A stretch of 64,000 bases of DNA, taken from assembly GCF_000160535.1 (NCBI RefSeq), contig NZ_GG704781.1:890582-954581 (forward strand), given 5' to 3'. This document shows, piece by piece, positions 18,414-27,536 of the stretch. The position numbers and the translations under genes were made by a program. Position 1 is the stretch's first letter. Each line of letters opens with the position of its first letter. The stretch comes from Hallella bergensis DSM 17361. Its GTDB lineage: Bacteria > Bacteroidota > Bacteroidia > Bacteroidales > Bacteroidaceae. The notes under the pieces are model-generated. The model was not told the origin of the DNA. It saw nothing but the letters and a program-made list of their open reading frames with translations, and ran no database searches.

Positions 18414-18828
18414 ATTATTTAACAGTATTTTATAATTATATTTCATCTGAAAATCTACTGTTTTTAAACTATAGCTTATAATTTGAAAGATTAATAAAAA
18501 ACAGGCTAAATCTATCAAAACGTAAGCTACAAACCACCATGCGTCGTATTATACCTCAAACAAATTGACTAAATGACACCATTTAATTGACTTCTATAAG
18601 TATCACCTCATGATTTTTTGCTCAAAACCAAGGGTAGCTTAGAGTTTATTTGTAAATATAAAAGAAATATTATACAAATGGAATCATGACCTCATTTATA
18701 GTTATCAAAATGCCAGAAAACATCTATTTTGCAGAACACAAAGCAACGTTTGCAGCCGAAATTCGTACGGTTGCGATTCAGAATCAACTGTGTTAAGCTG
18801 AGGAGATGAGCGTAGGGATGACCGCAGA
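18414..18828. other. A/T-rich gap without a recognisable gene
   Basis: About 415 bases between the YwqK-like promoter and the end of the GH25 gene. It is A/T-rich with scattered stops in all frames. I found neither the dispersed element seen in other gaps nor a convincing hairpin or small gene. Confidence 0.5.
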
Positions 18829-19800
18829 TTATTCTTTCCGTGGCATTTTGATATCATTGAGTGTCGTTCCTTGAGCAAATACATCAAGGTCTACAGGTGT
18901 TTCTATACCGTCGATGATACCCTGGTCAGAATGTTGCCATATATTATGGTTTCCTGCTCCGCTCACCACAGGCTCATGTACGTTGTATCTGGCCAGGAAC
19001 AAATGGTAGTTGTTGAAACGCGGGGCAAGATTATCGTTGTAGAATCTTGCGTATGCATATATAACAGGCTTGCAATAATAGTGCTGCTCTATCAAGCTAA
19101 TCATCTTGGCCAGACTGTCTTGTATTTCTTGCTTTGACCACCTGTTTACGCCTTCCTGTTCAATATCGATCATCGGGATAATGTCCTGATGCTTGCGATT
19201 CACGACGCCATAAAAGTTTCTAAACTGCTCGACAACACTACTTTGAGACGTCATGTAATGGTATGACCCTACGGGAATTCCAGCTTCCCGAGCCCCTTTC
19301 ATGTTTTGTAGATAGTTCTTGTCGACCAGCGTGCGACCCTCGGTGGCTTTGATATATACAAATCTTACGCACGAGTCCTGCCCCACCCGATTCCAGTCGA
19401 TAGTACCCTGGTGGTGCGAAACATCAATACCGTCATAGTCGAGCCTCAGGTGTGCGTTGTCAGTCCGAAAGGAACGAATGCCGCCTCCCAACTCCGTCCC
19501 ATAGGGTGTAAACTTTAAGAACAGGTTCGGGGCAATCAACACCGTGATGATCAGCAACAGAGCCAGAATCAGAAAGAGTATCAATGCTGTGTTGCGAACT
19601 GCTTTCCATCGTTTAAGTCTCTTCGCCCTGATCTTGCGTTTCAAGTGTTCCTCATAGCTATGCCGGTACCTGTGATGGTGCCGGTAGCCTTCAGCATCCT
19701 CATGTCTGTGGCGCGGGTGCCCTTCCGCCGGACTTGTCGGAGGACCTGACTTGAGCTCATCCCTGCTGTCTTCTGTGTTCGTATTCTGCCGACTGTTCAT
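18829..19800 (-). CDS. GH25 family lysozyme-like muramidase, membrane-anchored
   Basis: A predicted N-acetylmuramidase that cuts peptidoglycan. The 323 residues have a cytoplasmic tail of about 65 residues that is strikingly rich in His and Arg (GHPRHRHEDAEGYRHHHRYR), one membrane helix at 71-90, and a GH25 domain from about 122 to the end. The GH25 signature DGIDVSHHQG contains Asp126. The catalytic Asp-x-Glu is Asp212-Glu214 in MIDIEQ, and the barrel ends with NIWQHSDQG and VDLDVFAQG. It is the last gene of a three-gene reverse operon, 11 bases after the TonB-C protein. Confidence 0.92.
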   Translation of the reverse strand: MNSRQNTNTEDSRDELKSGPPTSPAEGHPRHRHEDAEGYRHHHRYRHSYEEHLKRKIRAKRLKRWKAVRNTALILFLILALLLIITVLIAPNLFLKFTPYGTELGGGIRSFRTDNAHLRLDYDGIDVSHHQGTIDWNRVGQDSCVRFVYIKATEGRTLVDKNYLQNMKGAREAGIPVGSYHYMTSQSSVVEQFRNFYGVVNRKHQDIIPMIDIEQEGVNRWSKQEIQDSLAKMISLIEQHYYCKPVIYAYARFYNDNLAPRFNNYHLFLARYNVHEPVVSGAGNHNIWQHSDQGIIDGIETPVDLDVFAQGTTLNDIKMPRKE

Positions 19801-19811
19801 TGGCTGTACTT

Positions 19812-20927
19812 CTATCTATATTGTATGGGCGTGTAAATTCTTACGCAGACGGGTTGCCCATTCAATTTACCAGGGGTAAATTTCGGCATTCCCCGCACAA
19901 GACTTGCAGCATGTCGGTCAAGGACAGGGTTCAAGGAACCAACCACCCGGATATCCCCTACTCCGCCGTCCTGGTCTACAACAAACGAAACCATGACTTT
20001 TCCGCCTTCCGATTCAGCAGGAGGTGCAACGTTGGCAAGGTATGATTTCAACCCCTCGTTGCCTCCCCTGAACACCGGCATGGTGTCTACGGTTTTATAC
20101 ACTGGCTCACCTCTCCATGTTTCCAGCGGAGCAATGTATTCCGGATTAGGCTTGAGCGTGGGTTTCTCAACCAGCCTGCGCGCACTTTTAGTGATGAGAT
20201 AACGCACGTTTTCATAAGGCATGAAAACATCGTAGCCCAATGTGGTTTGATCGGTTTTGCAGGAGATATGCAAGCCCAAAGTCTTGCCCTCTTCCTCAAA
20301 CCAGGCACCCTCGATACTGGCCGACCTGATATCGCCATAGTCTTGCTCATCCAGAGGCGCAAACACGGTATCAAAAAACTCCTGCTCCACGTATCCGTCC
20401 TGAATCCGTTTCTGTTTGATCACCATGTCCGGAGACATCACCTGTTGTCGCCCGATGTCGTATACAAAATATCGTGTTTCCTTCCTCGGCTTTATCCGAG
20501 ACAGCTTTTCAGGCTTGGCCTCATAGCTGACCACATAAGCTATCCACTTGCCGGGACAGTGGTTCTTGACGCGTGCCGATGCCGTGATGTAGCAATAGCG
20601 GCGGTCGTCGGGCAACTCTTTGAATTGTTCTGTCACGGGTTGTCCGTGCTTGACTTTAAGCGCATGGTATGCCGAGTCAAAGTTCGCAGTGTCTTCGCCA
20701 AAGAGAAACTTCGCCATATAGGCTTGCAGCGACTTGGGGCGCTCGTAATTCAGAGCCTCCGGCCATTCTATGTCCGTGTCGATCACATTCAGGTCGTCTC
20801 CGTTTTTCAAATACCAATGGTCCCTCACATACCTCATGGCATATTGCTGTGACGTGTTGTCCAATACCTGTCCGAACAGGGCGATCGGCAGGAGGAAGAG
20901 TACAAGCAAAGCCTTTCTCATGTCCAT
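19812..20927 (-). CDS. Exported protein with TonB C-terminal domain
   Basis: 371 residues with a signal peptide (MDMRKALLVLFLLPIALFG). The central part is unassigned. The last 90 residues are a TonB C-terminal domain: MPVFRGGNEGLKSYL, GKVMVSFVVDQDGGVGDIRV, and PKFTPGKLNGQPVCVRIYTP. Classical TonB has an N-terminal anchor and a proline-rich linker, which this protein lacks, so it is not the main TonB and may be an envelope protein reusing the fold. The 56 codons upstream of 20927 overlap the DUF4251 gene and are not translated. A second ATG lies two codons in. It follows the DUF4251 gene by two bases. Confidence 0.8.
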   Translation of the reverse strand: MDMRKALLVLFLLPIALFGQVLDNTSQQYAMRYVRDHWYLKNGDDLNVIDTDIEWPEALNYERPKSLQAYMAKFLFGEDTANFDSAYHALKVKHGQPVTEQFKELPDDRRYCYITASARVKNHCPGKWIAYVVSYEAKPEKLSRIKPRKETRYFVYDIGRQQVMSPDMVIKQKRIQDGYVEQEFFDTVFAPLDEQDYGDIRSASIEGAWFEEEGKTLGLHISCKTDQTTLGYDVFMPYENVRYLITKSARRLVEKPTLKPNPEYIAPLETWRGEPVYKTVDTMPVFRGGNEGLKSYLANVAPPAESEGGKVMVSFVVDQDGGVGDIRVVGSLNPVLDRHAASLVRGMPKFTPGKLNGQPVCVRIYTPIQYR

Positions 20928-20929
20928 GC

Positions 20930-21427
20930 CTATTGATCTGTTATGAGTCTGCCTGTAAACGTTATAGACTCCCGATCTGTAGGCGTAACGTCGAGGCTCA
21001 CATTGCCGTTGGTAAAGATGTCCAAGCCGTAGGTTATGTAGTCCATATTGTTCCTGGTCTTCAGTTTGATGTGCATTTTCTTCTTCTTGGTCCATCCTGC
21101 GCGAAAGTCAGTAATGGCACTTTTGAAATCCAGCGGACTACGGGATTGATTGGCGATATCAGCACGGTAAGCCACTCCAAAATATGGCAGGAAACTCACA
21201 ATCGTGTCTCCCTGCACCCGCACGATGTACTCCGAGGTGAGAAAGCGAGGTTGCAACTTCCTGGGTGTCACATAATTAATCTCCACGGTGAAACTACGAT
21301 TGTGCACCGAGTCGGTTATTTGCCTGTAAGCCTGCTGTTCTTCAGCCTCTCTCTGATCTTTTGTCTTGGTTGTGGCACATGCCATCAGGCAGCATGCAGC
21401 AACCAGTATTCCCAACACATGTTTCAT
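20930..21427 (-). CDS. DUF4251 domain lipoprotein
   Basis: 165 residues with a lipoprotein signal (lipobox LMAC, Cys17). The mature part matches the Bacteroidetes DUF4251 pattern: a short helix, then SFTVEINYVTPRKLQPRFL, PYFGVAYRADI, and a lysine-rich strand TKKKKMHIKLKTRN. It is predicted to be periplasmic or outer-membrane anchored, with no known role. It is the first gene of the operon with the TonB-C protein and the GH25 enzyme, which suggests a shared envelope function. Confidence 0.85.
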   Translation of the reverse strand: MKHVLGILVAACCLMACATTKTKDQREAEEQQAYRQITDSVHNRSFTVEINYVTPRKLQPRFLTSEYIVRVQGDTIVSFLPYFGVAYRADIANQSRSPLDFKSAITDFRAGWTKKKKMHIKLKTRNNMDYITYGLDIFTNGNVSLDVTPTDRESITFTGRLITDQ

Positions 21428-21660
21428 ATCAGCACATTTATGATGCTAATTTACTATATTTTTCTGTAAACTCATTGTGTTTAGTTCTTTTTAATAATTG
21501 CAATGGTTCTTGCAATTGTTCAGCATCAGTCGCACTTGTCACTATACGAACTTGTTTCTTGAATCTCTCAAATCCGGAACCAAGCGATCACCATAAGCTG
21601 CTTGGAATTTCATAATCTACCGGAGCATTTTTCGATAGATCTATTCGGTAAATATCCTGT

Positions 21661-22040
21661 GTATTTTTATTGACAAACGCCCTGAAATGCTTTGAGTATT
21701 TTCAAAAAAGTTAGTCTCGGCCCGAAATTCGAGAAATTTGCGCCTGTTTATCAACAGGCTGTCAATCTGCGAATTACAAAATATCGTGCTGCGATTCCAG
21801 TTTCATCGGCCGCGATCGCATATGGAATGGCATGACGATTGAGGCTTAATCGTCCTGCGACGAAGGCTCCGCGGCATGACCACAAAGCCCGCACCGCAGT
21901 GCCGTTAGAACCTAACGACACCGCAGTCTCGGACAGTCCCACCCTTCCCACCTGTTTGCAGCCTTCAAAAGGTGGCGCGTTTGGCTCTGGTTGGCACGGT
22001 TGGAAGCCGTCAGAATTTGGTTAATGTCTTTTACAAACAG
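21661..22040 (+). repeat. Dispersed intergenic element, copy C
   Basis: This occupies most of the gap after the DUF4251 promoter side. The opening block gtatttttattgacaaacgc (21661-21680) continues cc and matches copy A at 20 of 22 positions. Next come ccgaaattcgagaaa (21722-21736), gattgaggcttaatcg (21837-21852) and cgtcagaatttgg (22008-22020), in the same order and similar spacing as in copy A. Confidence 0.6.
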
Positions 22041-22079
22041 ATAGGACTCCTCACCGGAACTGAAATGTATATCGATCTC

Positions 22080-22175
22080 TTATAGTCCGGCAGACTGTTC
22101 GTTGATCGTCAAATAGTAACACAGTGCCCAATCCTGATCATTTGCGTAATCGTCGTAGTAGGTTCCTTTTTCCAT
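22080..22175 (-). other. Possible small gene or gene remnant, 31 codons
   Basis: An ATG-to-TAA frame with protein-like composition (MEKGTYYDDYANDQDWALCY and so on, ending NEQSAGL). An in-frame stop lies directly upstream of the ATG. I do not recognise it. It lies between the dispersed element and a degraded GH28 gene, so it may be debris of another lost gene. Confidence 0.2.
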
Positions 22176-22288
22176 TTACATACGACGTGTAGATAGTTTA
22201 GCTGATGCCCGTTGAAGGATTTATTCGCGGGTAAATGAACGTTGCTCTCACAAGTTTAAGTTTATAATATTGAATTCTCAAAAAGTGA

Positions 22289-22647
22289 ACATATTTGAAA
22301 ACAGGATGCTCACAATTCATCACCGGCATGAAGGATGAACCATTTCGTAACATCGTTTGCAAAACATTTCGATAGAATACCGCGGAGGCGGAAATCCCTC
22401 TCTTCGTGATAAGGAGTATCGCGAACAAGCAAAAAACTACCCCGAGCCACGCTGGGCGGATCCGACACCTGCTTATGGACTTTACGCACGCCATGTTGAC
22501 GGACTATATGTAAACAATGTCCATTTCCGCACCTTGTCTCCAGACCGTCGCCACATGATGATTCTTGACGACGTGAAGAATGAGAACATTGTAAATATCT
22601 CAGGACCAGTTGAAAAAGGATCAAAAAGAATGCTTGTCAGGAATTAA
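22289..22647 (+). pseudogene. Remnant of a GH28 (polygalacturonase-like) gene, C-terminal part
   Basis: Two adjoining frames together read like the end of a GH28 beta-helix enzyme. First comes ITGMKDEPFRNIV (22319-22357 region), then, after a frame change near 22351-22360, NISIEYRGGG followed by NYPEPRWADPTPAYGLYARH and VDGLYVNNVHFRT. The phrase PAYGLYARHVDGLY is typical of the family's last repeats. The upstream three quarters are missing and stops precede 22289, so no functional enzyme can be made. This is a decayed gene, not a sequencing-scale frameshift alone. Confidence 0.7.
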
Positions 22648-22723
22648 TATAGCGACAAATGCGTATTATGACGGTGGCTGTTTGGCTGCCTGAACTGAAA
22701 GGGCATAGATGATAGTTAAACAA

Positions 22724-22751
22724 AAAGCTTCAGACCTTGGTCTGAAGCTTT
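22724..22751 (-). terminator. Intrinsic terminator of the tRNA-Ser/tRNA-Glu transcript
   Basis: A perfect 13-bp stem (aaagcttcagacc / ggtctgaagcttt) with a 2-base loop. Read on the minus strand it is followed by TTTTTG, 14 bases after the tRNA-Glu 3' end. Confidence 0.85.
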
Positions 22752-22764
22752 AGATTAAAACAAG

Positions 22765-22836
22765 TAGTCGGTACGGGACTCGAACCCGTGTGGCAAGAAT
22801 GAGAATCTTGAATCCTAACCGCTAGATGAACCGACC
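22765..22836 (-). tRNA. tRNA-Glu (CTC)
   Basis: 72 bases. The acceptor GGTCGGT pairs with ACCGACT. The D-arm is TTCATCTAGCGGTTAGGA. The anticodon stem CAAGA/TCTTG encloses TTCTCAT, giving anticodon CTC. The T-arm has GGGTTCGAGTCCC. No CCA is encoded. It follows tRNA-Ser by 19 bases on the same strand. Confidence 0.93.
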
Positions 22837-22855
22837 AAGAAAAGTTATATCCTTG

Positions 22856-22942
22856 CGGAAGCGGGGGGATTCGAACCCCCGGTACGGTAACCCGCACGTC
22901 AGTTTAGCAAACTGGTGGTTTCAGCCACTCACCCACACTTCC
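22856..22942 (-). tRNA. tRNA-Ser (GCT)
   Basis: 87 bases with the long variable arm of a class II tRNA. The acceptor GGAAGTG pairs with CGCTTCC. The anticodon loop TTGCTAA lies between CAGT-type stems (CAGTT...AACTG), giving anticodon GCT. The T-arm has GGGGGTTCGAATCCCCC. No CCA is encoded. Confidence 0.95.
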
Positions 22943-22988
22943 TTTGCAGGGATTGTAAACCTTTAGGACATTCTTTTCAAATGCGATT

Positions 22989-23021
22989 GCAAAGATAATG
23001 TATTATTTTTACATTGCCAAA
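22989..23021 (-). promoter_or_regulatory. Promoter of the tRNA-Ser/tRNA-Glu operon
   Basis: On the minus strand TATCTTTGC (22997-22989) lies 20 bases downstream of TTTG (about 23021-23018), the canonical Bacteroidetes -33/-7 arrangement. The tRNA begins about 46 bases further on. Confidence 0.75.
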
Positions 23022-23130
23022 CTTTTCTCACTTTTTTCAATTCAAAAAAATCCACTACCGTTTTTTGGACCATATCTGCTCGAAAAAAAGTTCAAAAAGC
23101 CATTCAGCTCTATTTTGTTTTATTGCCGCC

Positions 23131-23156
23131 CGCTAAAACCTTCAAATGTTTTAGCG
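23131..23156 (-). terminator. Stem-loop after the sugar transporter gene
   Basis: cgctaaaac (23131-23139) pairs perfectly with gttttagcg (23148-23156) over an 8-base loop, 55 bases beyond the transporter stop. It is followed by G/C-rich rather than T-rich sequence on the minus strand. Confidence 0.45.
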
Positions 23157-23211
23157 AGCAGCTGTATTTCATTTACAAGTCGAACGGTTGCGGAGAGTTA
23201 CCAACATGTGC

Positions 23212-24507
23212 TTAAACTTGAATGTCGGTATTTACGTTCTTACTGCCATAGACTGCGTAGACAAACATGTAGATGAAAGCCACCAACGGTATGAGATAGC
23301 TAAGCATATAAGACGATCTGTCAGCAACATAGTTTTGCAGCAAGGGCAAGACACCGCCGCCAACCACCATCATCATGAAAATTCCCGACCCGGCATTGCT
23401 GTATTTGCCCAAGCCCTCAGTGGCAAGGTTGAAAATGCAAGGCCACAGCACACTGGTGCAAAGGCCACAGCATACCAAGAAAGGTACAGCAATAGGCACG
23501 TATGCTGTGAAGAACGAGGTTCCATCAAACACATACATGTCAATACGCGAGCTGTTACCAAAAAAAATAGCACAGGTAAGGAGAACAATTCCCATCGCGG
23601 TCATGACTGTCATCATGCTCTTGCTTGATACCTTTTTAGCAATGAATCCTGCTATAAATCGTCCTACCAACATCAAGAACCAATAAGTTCCTGCAACACA
23701 GCCTGCAACAGCCGCAGCCTGACTCAAGCCAGCTCCGCCGCCCTTGAGTGTGGTGTCTGAGATATAGAATATCAGTGTACTCGGAATACCAACCTCACAG
23801 CCTACATAAACAAAAATGGCCAAGGTGCCTAACTTGAAATGACGGAATGACCATGGCGAATGTTCAAAGACGGTCGTGTCGGTGACTTTAGCCGCCTGTG
23901 GGTCTTCAATGGGAACAAAAAACAGTATAGCAAACGCAACTGCAAACACACCCATGGCGATAAACAATACCGGATTAACATCCACAATAAGTGTCTGTGC
24001 CGTTACGGTTCCGATCAAAGAACCAACCAACATCGGCGTGAGTGTACCGGATAACGAGTTCAATGTTCCTCCGATGAGAATCAACTGATTTCCCCGGTTG
24101 CCTCCACCACCCAGTAAATTGAGCATGGGGTTGACCACCGTGTTGAGCACACATACTGCAACTCCCGAAACAAAAGCACCCATCAGATAAACAGAAAAGC
24201 CACTGATATCAAGACTAAAGAAGCCCGAAAGATACTGCATGAAAATACCAACGAAACCTGCAGTGACTCCAACTAAGGCTGTTTTCTTGTAGCCTAATTT
24301 CACCAGCAGTTTCCCCGCCGGGATACCCATAAACAGATAAGCCAGGAAGTTCATGGCATTACCCAGTATTCCTATTGTATTTGCATTCTCTGACCCTGCA
24401 AAGGCATTCTTCCAAATGATACCTATAGGAGCCGCAAGGTTAGTAACAAACGCAATCATAGCAAACAGAAACATCATTACAATGATTGCAAGATAATTTT
24501 TCTTCAT
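23212..24507 (-). CDS. Sugar MFS transporter (FucP / glucose-galactose type)
   Basis: A proton-coupled inner-membrane sugar importer, 431 residues with about 12 membrane helices. The opening (NYLAIIVMMFLFAMIAFVTN), the MGIPAGKLLVKLGYKKTA loop after helix 2, and GALCT-like segments (LVCCGLCTSVLWPCIFNLAT) are typical of the FucP/GluP branch. Its place downstream of two NagB-type genes suggests uptake of an amino sugar or another monosaccharide from the nearby degradation locus. The substrate cannot be told from the sequence. It is the last gene of the reverse operon, 83 bases after the NagB-like/LmbE fusion, with a hairpin in the gap. Confidence 0.9.
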   Translation of the reverse strand: MKKNYLAIIVMMFLFAMIAFVTNLAAPIGIIWKNAFAGSENANTIGILGNAMNFLAYLFMGIPAGKLLVKLGYKKTALVGVTAGFVGIFMQYLSGFFSLDISGFSVYLMGAFVSGVAVCVLNTVVNPMLNLLGGGGNRGNQLILIGGTLNSLSGTLTPMLVGSLIGTVTAQTLIVDVNPVLFIAMGVFAVAFAILFFVPIEDPQAAKVTDTTVFEHSPWSFRHFKLGTLAIFVYVGCEVGIPSTLIFYISDTTLKGGGAGLSQAAAVAGCVAGTYWFLMLVGRFIAGFIAKKVSSKSMMTVMTAMGIVLLTCAIFFGNSSRIDMYVFDGTSFFTAYVPIAVPFLVCCGLCTSVLWPCIFNLATEGLGKYSNAGSGIFMMMVVGGGVLPLLQNYVADRSSYMLSYLIPLVAFIYMFVYAVYGSKNVNTDIQV

Positions 24508-24538
24508 TGGTTGTATTAAGATTTAGGTGTTGATAATA

Positions 24539-24562
24539 GGTGGGAGCATACACACTCCCACC
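24539..24562 (-). other. Intercistronic stem-loop
   Basis: ggtgggag (24539-24546) pairs with ctcccacc (24555-24562) over an 8-base loop, between the fusion gene and the transporter gene. It has no T-run and may set relative expression inside the operon. Confidence 0.4.
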
Positions 24563-24590
24563 CGGAATTTAGAGTTTTCTTATATGAGTT

Positions 24591-26582
24591 TTACAGAGGT
24601 TTGTATTCCACAAATGCCTCCATTGCCTCATAGCATGCCAAGCCCAGCTTGTCGTAAAGTTCTGCCGTTCCACGGTTGCGGTCTTCAGCACGTTGCCAGA
24701 AAAGACGCTCATCGTTCCCCAAGAACGGTGCACTTTCCATTTGCGACTGATGCTTCAAAATGGAATTTCGCTTGTTTCTCAGCTCTTCCGGACTCATGGG
24801 TACACACATCTCTATGTTTTCCATTTCCCATTCAGCCCAGGCGCCTCTGTACATCCAAATACGGCAGTCTTTGAGCCATTCAGCCTTGTCATCTTTCTCC
24901 AAGTTTATGGCAGCCAATACCGCATCGGTACATTTCCTATGGGTACCGTGAGGATCGGCCAAGTCGCCAGCAACATAAATCTGGTGAGGCTTAATGGTCT
25001 GCAACAGTTGTCTTACGATTTCCACGTCCTTCACTGTCATCGGCAGCTTTTCAATCTTGCCGCTTTCATAAAAGGGCAGGTTGAGGAAGTGAACATGATC
25101 CAGCGGAATTTTGTTGTATAAGCAGGCTATGCGAGCCTCGCCGCGACGAATGAGTCCCTTCACGGCCAGTACATCCCGGCTGTCGGTTTCTCCTTCTTTC
25201 TTCGAAGCGATGAAATCTCTGATTTCTTCAATCTTGTCAGAGGCAGCCTTGTCATTGGCGTTCGTGAAAAGTTTGTTGAAGCCCTTGACAAAGTGTGTGA
25301 ATCTTACCACCTCCTCATCCCCGACAGCAATATTGCCACTGGTTTCATAAGCAATGTGCACATCATGTTTCTGGTTCACCAAGCGCTGAATCGTTCCACC
25401 CATGGAGATCACGTCGTCATCTGGATGGGGGGAGAAAACAAGAACACGCTTAGGATATGGAGTGGCTCTCTCCGGGCGATAGGTATCGTCCGCATTGGGT
25501 TTTCCACCCGGCCAGCCCGTAATGGTGTGCTGCAAGTCGTTGAATATCTTTATATTCGCATTGTATGCCGACCCATAAAGAGCGAGAAGTTCACTAAGCC
25601 CGTTCTCATTATAGTCTTTGTTGGTGAGCTTCAGGATAGGCTTTTGCGTGATGCTACAAAGCCATATAAGCGCCGACCTAACCAGCTTGTCTGTCCAGCT
25701 GCACGATGTAACCAGCCACGGCAATTTGATTCGGGTGAGTTGCGAAGCACCCGGCAGGTCGACAACCAATCTGACATGATTGTGAGACTGCAAGAACGAA
25801 GCTGGTACTGCCTCCGTCATTTTGCCCTCGGTTATATCCCGGATAATCATCGATTTCTCGTCTCCCCAAGCGGCAATATAGATATTGTTGGCTTTGAGAA
25901 TGGTAGCTATACCCATGGTGATACAACATGGTGGAACCTGGTCGTTGCTGCCAAAACTCCTGGCCATCTCCGCTCTCAACAGGTCATCCGTAAGAATGAC
26001 ACGCGAGATTGAGGCAGAACTGGACCCTGGCTCATTGGCTGCGATATTTCCTGTCCGGCCTATGCCAAAAAGCGCAATGTCTATCCCACCTAATTTATCG
26101 ATGTGCTCTTCATATTGCCTGCAATGTTCAGAAACCGAATCCTGACTTATCTTGCCGTCTAAAGAGAATACATTCTCTTTCTCAACATCAATCCGGTCAA
26201 GAAACACTTTTTTTAGTTGGGAGATACAGGTGCTGCTACTCTCTGATGTGAGCGGATAATATTCATATCCGTTAAACACAACCACGTTTTTAAAGCTCAG
26301 GCCGGCCTGATGACGGCGTATCAATTCTTCATAGATAGGTATCAAAGAGGTACCCGTACCCAAAGCCATAACACAAGGCTTTTTCTCCTGCTCCTTGGCG
26401 CGGATCACTTTTTCTATCCCGTCGGCTATGGAGTTTGCCCCTTCACTGATCGATGCGAAAACATCGGTCGGTACCCGCTCCATGCGGGTAATCTGCGACC
26501 GATCAAGAATGTTTTTAAATTGATACAGATTTCTGGGAACTTTATTGAAAACGATTTGAGAACTTAAATTGAGTCTTACCAT
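24591..26582 (-). CDS. NagB-like / LmbE fusion protein (glucosamine-6-phosphate deaminase-like plus PIG-L deacetylase)
   Basis: 663 residues. Residues 1-320 have the NagB fold, and 380-650 form an LmbE/PIG-L zinc deacetylase domain with the metal motif SPHPDDDVISMGG (384-396) and a later DPHGTHRK histidine pair. In the NagB part, three catalytic positions of the true enzyme are changed. The Asp of FNMDEY becomes Tyr106 (FNGYEYY), and the Asp and His of [10 protein letters not shown] become Thr177 and Asn179 (RTGNIAANEP). Only Glu184 remains. It may therefore bind a sugar phosphate without deaminating it, leaving deacetylation as the likely chemistry. The start at 26582 is preferred over a frame extension that would overlap nagB. 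It is in operon with nagB, 43 bases downstream. Confidence 0.88.
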   Translation of the reverse strand: MVRLNLSSQIVFNKVPRNLYQFKNILDRSQITRMERVPTDVFASISEGANSIADGIEKVIRAKEQEKKPCVMALGTGTSLIPIYEELIRRHQAGLSFKNVVVFNGYEYYPLTSESSSTCISQLKKVFLDRIDVEKENVFSLDGKISQDSVSEHCRQYEEHIDKLGGIDIALFGIGRTGNIAANEPGSSSASISRVILTDDLLRAEMARSFGSNDQVPPCCITMGIATILKANNIYIAAWGDEKSMIIRDITEGKMTEAVPASFLQSHNHVRLVVDLPGASQLTRIKLPWLVTSCSWTDKLVRSALIWLCSITQKPILKLTNKDYNENGLSELLALYGSAYNANIKIFNDLQHTITGWPGGKPNADDTYRPERATPYPKRVLVFSPHPDDDVISMGGTIQRLVNQKHDVHIAYETSGNIAVGDEEVVRFTHFVKGFNKLFTNANDKAASDKIEEIRDFIASKKEGETDSRDVLAVKGLIRRGEARIACLYNKIPLDHVHFLNLPFYESGKIEKLPMTVKDVEIVRQLLQTIKPHQIYVAGDLADPHGTHRKCTDAVLAAINLEKDDKAEWLKDCRIWMYRGAWAEWEMENIEMCVPMSPEELRNKRNSILKHQSQMESAPFLGNDERLFWQRAEDRNRGTAELYDKLGLACYEAMEAFVEYKPL

Positions 26583-26625
26583 GCTTTCGCTTTTATTTAT
26601 TAAATTCTTTAATACTAGGGGCTGC

Positions 26626-27417
26626 TTACAAAGCACTACGTTCAATATCCTTGAAATACTTGTATGTGCTAACCTTCAGTTCATCTACGGCACCTTCCTC
26701 CGTCACAATGATTCCGTGACGATGCATTTGCAAAGCACTGATGGTCCATTGCTGAGTAACCGGACCCTCCACAGCTGCTTTCAGAGCCAGCGATTTGGCA
26801 TGGCCGTTGCAGAGAATAAGCACCTCCTTGGCATCCATCACAGTACCCACACCTACCGTCAATGCCTTGCCGGGCACTTCTGCGGGGTTGTTGTTAAAGA
26901 ATCTTGAATTGGCAATCAGTGTGTCTGTTGTCAGCGTCTTGATTCTTGTGCGTGAGGTTAGTGAAGAAAAGGGTTCATTGAAGGCAATGTGACCGTCAGG
27001 ACCAATACCTCCGATAAAGAGGTCGATGCCTCCACAAGCCTTGATTTTCTCTTCATACTCCCGGCATTCCTTTTCCAAGTCGTCAGCATTTCCATTGAGT
27101 ATGTGAATGTTTTCTTTCGGACAGTCAATGTGGTCGAAAAGATTTGTTTGCATGAAAGAATGATAGCTCTGGGGATGAGACTCCGGCAAACCAACATATT
27201 CGTCCATGTTGAATGTCTTTACATTCTTGAAAGAAACCCGTCCGCTGCGCACAGCCTCTATGAGTTCAGCATACATTCCTTCCGGCGTGGAACCAGTAGG
27301 CAATCCAAGCACAAAAGGCTTCTCTGCTGTCGGATGAGCCGAATTGATTTTTTCAATAACATAATTGGCTGCCCATTTGGACATTGCTTCGTAATTCGAA
27401 TTAATAATGACCCTCAT
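26626..27417 (-). CDS. nagB: Glucosamine-6-phosphate deaminase
   Basis: Converts glucosamine 6-phosphate to fructose 6-phosphate and ammonia, feeding amino sugars into glycolysis. The 263 residues align with E. coli NagB along the whole length. All catalytic residues are present at the same numbers: Asp72 in FNMDEYVGL, Asp141 and His143 in [10 protein letters not shown], and Glu148. The allosteric SRFF segment is also present. A promoter-like TACCTTTG at 27461-27468 lies upstream, so it may be expressed on its own as well as from the operon. Confidence 0.97.
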   Translation of the reverse strand: MRVIINSNYEAMSKWAANYVIEKINSAHPTAEKPFVLGLPTGSTPEGMYAELIEAVRSGRVSFKNVKTFNMDEYVGLPESHPQSYHSFMQTNLFDHIDCPKENIHILNGNADDLEKECREYEEKIKACGGIDLFIGGIGPDGHIAFNEPFSSLTSRTRIKTLTTDTLIANSRFFNNNPAEVPGKALTVGVGTVMDAKEVLILCNGHAKSLALKAAVEGPVTQQWTISALQMHRHGIIVTEEGAVDELKVSTYKYFKDIERSAL

Positions 27418-27460
27418 AATACTAAAAATTTATTATATGAATACTCTGAAAAATAATGGA

Positions 27461-27468
27461 CAAAGGTA
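27461..27468 (-). promoter_or_regulatory. Possible promoter -7 element of nagB
   Basis: TACCTTTG on the minus strand, 43 bases before the nagB ATG, in the 119-base gap inside the operon. No clear -33 element. Confidence 0.4.
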
Positions 27469-27536
27469 CAAAAATATTCGCTGTGCTAATTTTTTTTTAT
27501 TTTTTTTCACACAGGGGCAGATTGCACCTCCGCTGG

